Below, in pieces: positions 5,578-7,070 of a stretch of 7,070 nt of DNA. Source of the stretch: an uncultured Collinsella sp. GTDB lineage: Bacteria > Actinomycetota > Coriobacteriia > Coriobacteriales > Coriobacteriaceae. Position 1 is the first letter of the stretch; each line of letters starts with the position of its first letter. Location of the stretch: positions 1-7,070 of the forward strand of contig CABUXM010000094.1 of assembly GCA_902495545.1 (NCBI GenBank), written 5' to 3'. The notes under the pieces are model-generated. The model did no database searches. It worked only from the letters and a program-made list of their open reading frames with translations, and was not told the DNA's origin. A program made the position numbers and the translations under genes.

Positions 5578-6027
5578 TTAGATCTCGCGCAGGGTGTTGA
5601 GAATCGTGCGCAGCGACGCATACATCTGCTCGCGCTGCTCCACACCCATAGCCTTACCGGTGGTATCGAGCACCTCGCGAATGATGCGGTCCGCCTCGCT
5701 CATGCTCTCGCCGCCCAGAGCGGTCAGGCGCACCGGAGCACGATACTTAACGGCGGCATCGCCCGAATCATCGACCTCGACGTAGCCACCCTCCTCCAGA
5801 TGCGCCAGCGTACGCGAGACGGCGGCGCGGGTCACGCCTGCCATGCGAGCCAGGTCGGCGCCAGTCAGGCCGTCCTTGCTGCGCTCAAGATAGTACAGGC
5901 ACATAACGTCGGAGCCCTTGAGACCCAGCCTTGCGCCCTCAGACGTCTTAATGCGCTGGATCTCCTTGTAGAGTCCGCTGATCAGTCCGACAAAGTCCTC
6001 GAAACGTGTCTCGTCGCTCTGCTGCAT
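5578..6027 (-). CDS. MarR-family transcriptional regulator
   Basis: A 149-residue winged helix-turn-helix DNA-binding protein, the normal size for MarR. N-terminal helix (about 8-28) contributes to dimerisation. The HTH is LTGADLARMAGVTRAAVSRT (54-73), with the recognition helix about 66-80, followed by the wing GYVEVDDSGDAAVKYRAP (81-98) and the conserved turn into LTALGG (101-106). A C-terminal helical pair (107-149) completes the dimer interface. MarR proteins usually repress their own gene and neighbours and respond to small molecules. The ligand cannot be deduced, but the adjacent degV-like gene makes a fatty acid a reasonable guess. The start at ATG 6027 has only a modest ribosome site (GGCGG, 9 nt upstream). 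A nested palindrome lies 34-70 nt upstream and may be its operator. Confidence 0.9.
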   Translation of the reverse strand: MQQSDETRFEDFVGLISGLYKEIQRIKTSEGARLGLKGSDVMCLYYLERSKDGLTGADLARMAGVTRAAVSRTLAHLEEGGYVEVDDSGDAAVKYRAPVRLTALGGESMSEADRIIREVLDTTGKAMGVEQREQMYASLRTILNTLREI

Positions 6028-6060
6028 GGGAGACGACCGCCTTTCGCTTGCATAATGCTA

Positions 6061-6097
6061 ACGGGTAAACATCTTAGTCGCATAAGGCGACACCCGT
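6061..6097. promoter_or_regulatory. Nested palindrome upstream of the MarR gene, candidate operator
   Basis: Outer arms ACGGGT (6061-6066) and ACCCGT (6092-6097) enclose an inner perfect inverted repeat GTCGC-ATAAG-GCGAC (6077-6091). It lies 34-70 nt before the MarR start and overlaps TAAGAT (6076 to 6071, minus strand), a possible -10 box without a good -35. A 15-bp dyad next to the promoter is where MarR proteins commonly bind to repress themselves, but no binding is shown and the outer repeat could be chance. Confidence 0.35.
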
Positions 6098-6132
6098 ACC
6101 CAAATACCCCATTTGTTAACCCATCAACATAA

Positions 6133-6171
6133 AAACCACCACAAAGGGGACAGGCACCTTTGTGGTGGTTT
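6133..6171 (-). repeat. CCACCACAAAGG palindrome, copy C; likely terminator of the B3/B4-domain gene
   Basis: Arms AAACCACCACAAAGG (6133-6147) and CCTTTGTGGTGGTTT (6157-6171) pair perfectly around the loop GGACAGGCA, identical to copy A. It begins 26 nt after the stop of the B3/B4-domain gene. On that strand it is followed by a run of five T, the best U-tract of the three copies. It lies just upstream of the MarR promoter region and insulates the two genes. Confidence 0.85.
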
Positions 6172-6197
6172 GGGGCATCAATAGGTTCTAGGCGCCG

Positions 6198-6917
6198 CTA
6201 CAGTTCCACGCAAGGATTGTCGCGGGTCACAAGCGTCTTAATGACAACCGTCGCTCCCAGATAGCGCTCAAGCAGCTCGGCTAAGCGATCGATCGCAGCC
6301 TGGCAATCCCCCATCCGCTCGGGCTCCACGCACTCAATCGCCAGGAACGCATCGGCCGAATCATCGGACAGAGCCGTTCGAACGCCGTCGCGCCAGTTCC
6401 AGCAGCGGCACACGGCGCCCGCATCATCGATATAGGCCAGCTCGCAGGGCAGCGTCGGATCGTCCGCCTCCTCGCCAAGCGGCAAGAACGCATCGCCACC
6501 GTCGGTCACCTTCAGGCGAAGGTCCCCCTCGATCGCATGCAGATCCTCGCCTCCCACGGGCAGCGCGTAGGTCAGCGACACCGTGTTGTAAATATCCACC
6601 GCGGGCGTAATGTGGCCCACCGGCTTGCCTTTGAGCACGCGTTTGAGCAAGTTCTCGATCGAGCAGCGCGCGCCTTTCTTGGTCTTGAACAGACGATAGG
6701 CCTCGCGCCATGCCTTGACCGGTGCGTTCTCGCTGATAGTGTCGCTGGTCAGATGACGCTCCGCATCGATATTGGCGCGGTCGAGCAACGCCGCAATCGC
6801 ATCCACGTCCTCTTGAGGAATCTGAGCCGTGGGCTTCATGCCCTCCACGACCACAACACCGACCGCTGCCTGCGGAAACAGCTCCCAGAATGAATCCTCG
6901 GCAATAAAGCTCTTCAT
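6198..6917 (-). CDS. B3/B4 (PheRS beta-like) domain protein
   Basis: A 239-residue stand-alone protein related to the B3/B4 domain of the phenylalanyl-tRNA synthetase beta chain (COG3382 group). In the full synthetase this domain hydrolyses mischarged Tyr-tRNA-Phe. Stand-alone members are mostly uncharacterised, with a tRNA- or amino-acid-related role proposed. Recognisable stretches are APVKAWREAYRLFKTKKGAR (65-84), CSIENLLKRVLKGK (85-98) and the family core ITPAVDIYNTVSLTYALPVG (103-122), followed by GGEDL (122-126). The rest is a beta-rich C-terminal part ending in a segment with VVIKTLV (224-230). The start is ATG 6917, with GGGAG 5 nt upstream; an in-frame ATG at 6932 would place that ribosome site inside the gene. 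Copy C acts as a terminator. No synthetase gene adjoins it on this side. Confidence 0.87.
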   Translation of the reverse strand: MKSFIAEDSFWELFPQAAVGVVVVEGMKPTAQIPQEDVDAIAALLDRANIDAERHLTSDTISENAPVKAWREAYRLFKTKKGARCSIENLLKRVLKGKPVGHITPAVDIYNTVSLTYALPVGGEDLHAIEGDLRLKVTDGGDAFLPLGEEADDPTLPCELAYIDDAGAVCRCWNWRDGVRTALSDDSADAFLAIECVEPERMGDCQAAIDRLAELLERYLGATVVIKTLVTRDNPCVEL

Positions 6918-7070
6918 ACGCTCTCCCTTCATTGTGCGCGCCCGAGTGAGGGCGCCTAAACAAAAAGCGCCCTTACAACGGCCACCTTCAAAGTCCTACG
7001 GTGCCGTCACAAGAACGCTTGCGCTGTCCCCATCCGGAGAAGGGGACGATATGTCAGGCGTATTGTAACC
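6918..7070 (-). promoter_or_regulatory. Upstream region of the B3/B4-domain gene
   Basis: No gene is seen. On the minus strand TACAAT (7067 to 7062) could be a -10 box whose -35 lies outside the window, giving a leader of roughly 135 nt. The leader would contain two hairpins: GTCCCC/GGGGAC (7026-7031, 7042-7047) and GGGCGC/GCGCCC (6950-6955, 6967-6972). The second has its T-run in the loop rather than after the stem, so it is not a terminator. I could not match the leader to a known riboswitch. Confidence 0.3.

Noticed and set aside
5337..5600. Plus-strand open frame of 87 codons spanning the degV start and upstream gap
   Set aside because: It is mostly antisense to the degV-like gene and has no family resemblance or ribosome site.
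4147..6171. CRISPR array made of the three palindrome copies
   Set aside because: The copies are hundreds of bases apart, lie in both orientations and are separated by whole genes. There are no regular spacers and no cas genes.
6950..6972. GGGCGC/GCGCCC hairpin as a minus-strand terminator or attenuator
   Set aside because: The T-rich run lies in the loop, not after the stem, and the hairpin is only about 33 nt upstream of the start codon.

Overview
The window looks like a chromosomal stretch of a GC-rich Gram-positive actinobacterium, most likely a gut Coriobacteriia member such as Collinsella. This is inferred from the strong preference for G/C in third codon positions, the gene content, and dispersed CCACCACAAAGG palindromes that I associate with that group. 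No database was searched. There is no sign of a prophage, plasmid or transposase gene.

Left part (1-3873). A PflX-type radical SAM gene runs off the left edge on the minus strand (start at 864). Divergent from it, on the plus strand, is a structured RNA of about 170 nt (about 1015-1185). Its fold is that of 6S RNA: the two ends pair in a 12-bp closing stem, a second stem follows, and then comes a symmetric 14/14-nt central bubble. It is followed by a WecA/TagO-type polyprenyl-phosphate sugar-1-phosphate transferase (1391-2590) and tryptophanyl-tRNA synthetase trpS (2761-3810), which ends in a clear intrinsic terminator.

Middle (3874-4203). About 330 bases hold no gene I trust. They are rich in secondary structure, including a perfect 18-bp inverted repeat at 3921-3962, a hairpin with a purine-rich loop at 3974-4009, and several shorter inverted repeats. 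They end in the first of three near-identical long palindromes.

Right part (4204-6917). Four minus-strand genes read, in transcription order: a B3/B4 (PheRS beta-like) domain protein, a MarR-family regulator, a DegV/FakB fatty-acid-binding protein, and a small MGMT/Atl-type DNA alkyltransferase with an intact PCHR motif. The three palindromes (4147-4187, 4554-4593, 6133-6171) each lie 10-26 nt downstream of a stop codon in this block, where they can act as intrinsic terminators. They form a dispersed repeat family with 15- to 16-bp arms and a conserved 9-nt loop, one copy inverted relative to the other two.

The genes are mostly housekeeping or small accessory functions (cell-envelope glycan initiation, translation, lipid handling, alkylation-damage handling). 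I see no new multi-gene system. The most worthwhile items are the 6S RNA, the palindrome family, and the structured intergenic region 3874-4146.
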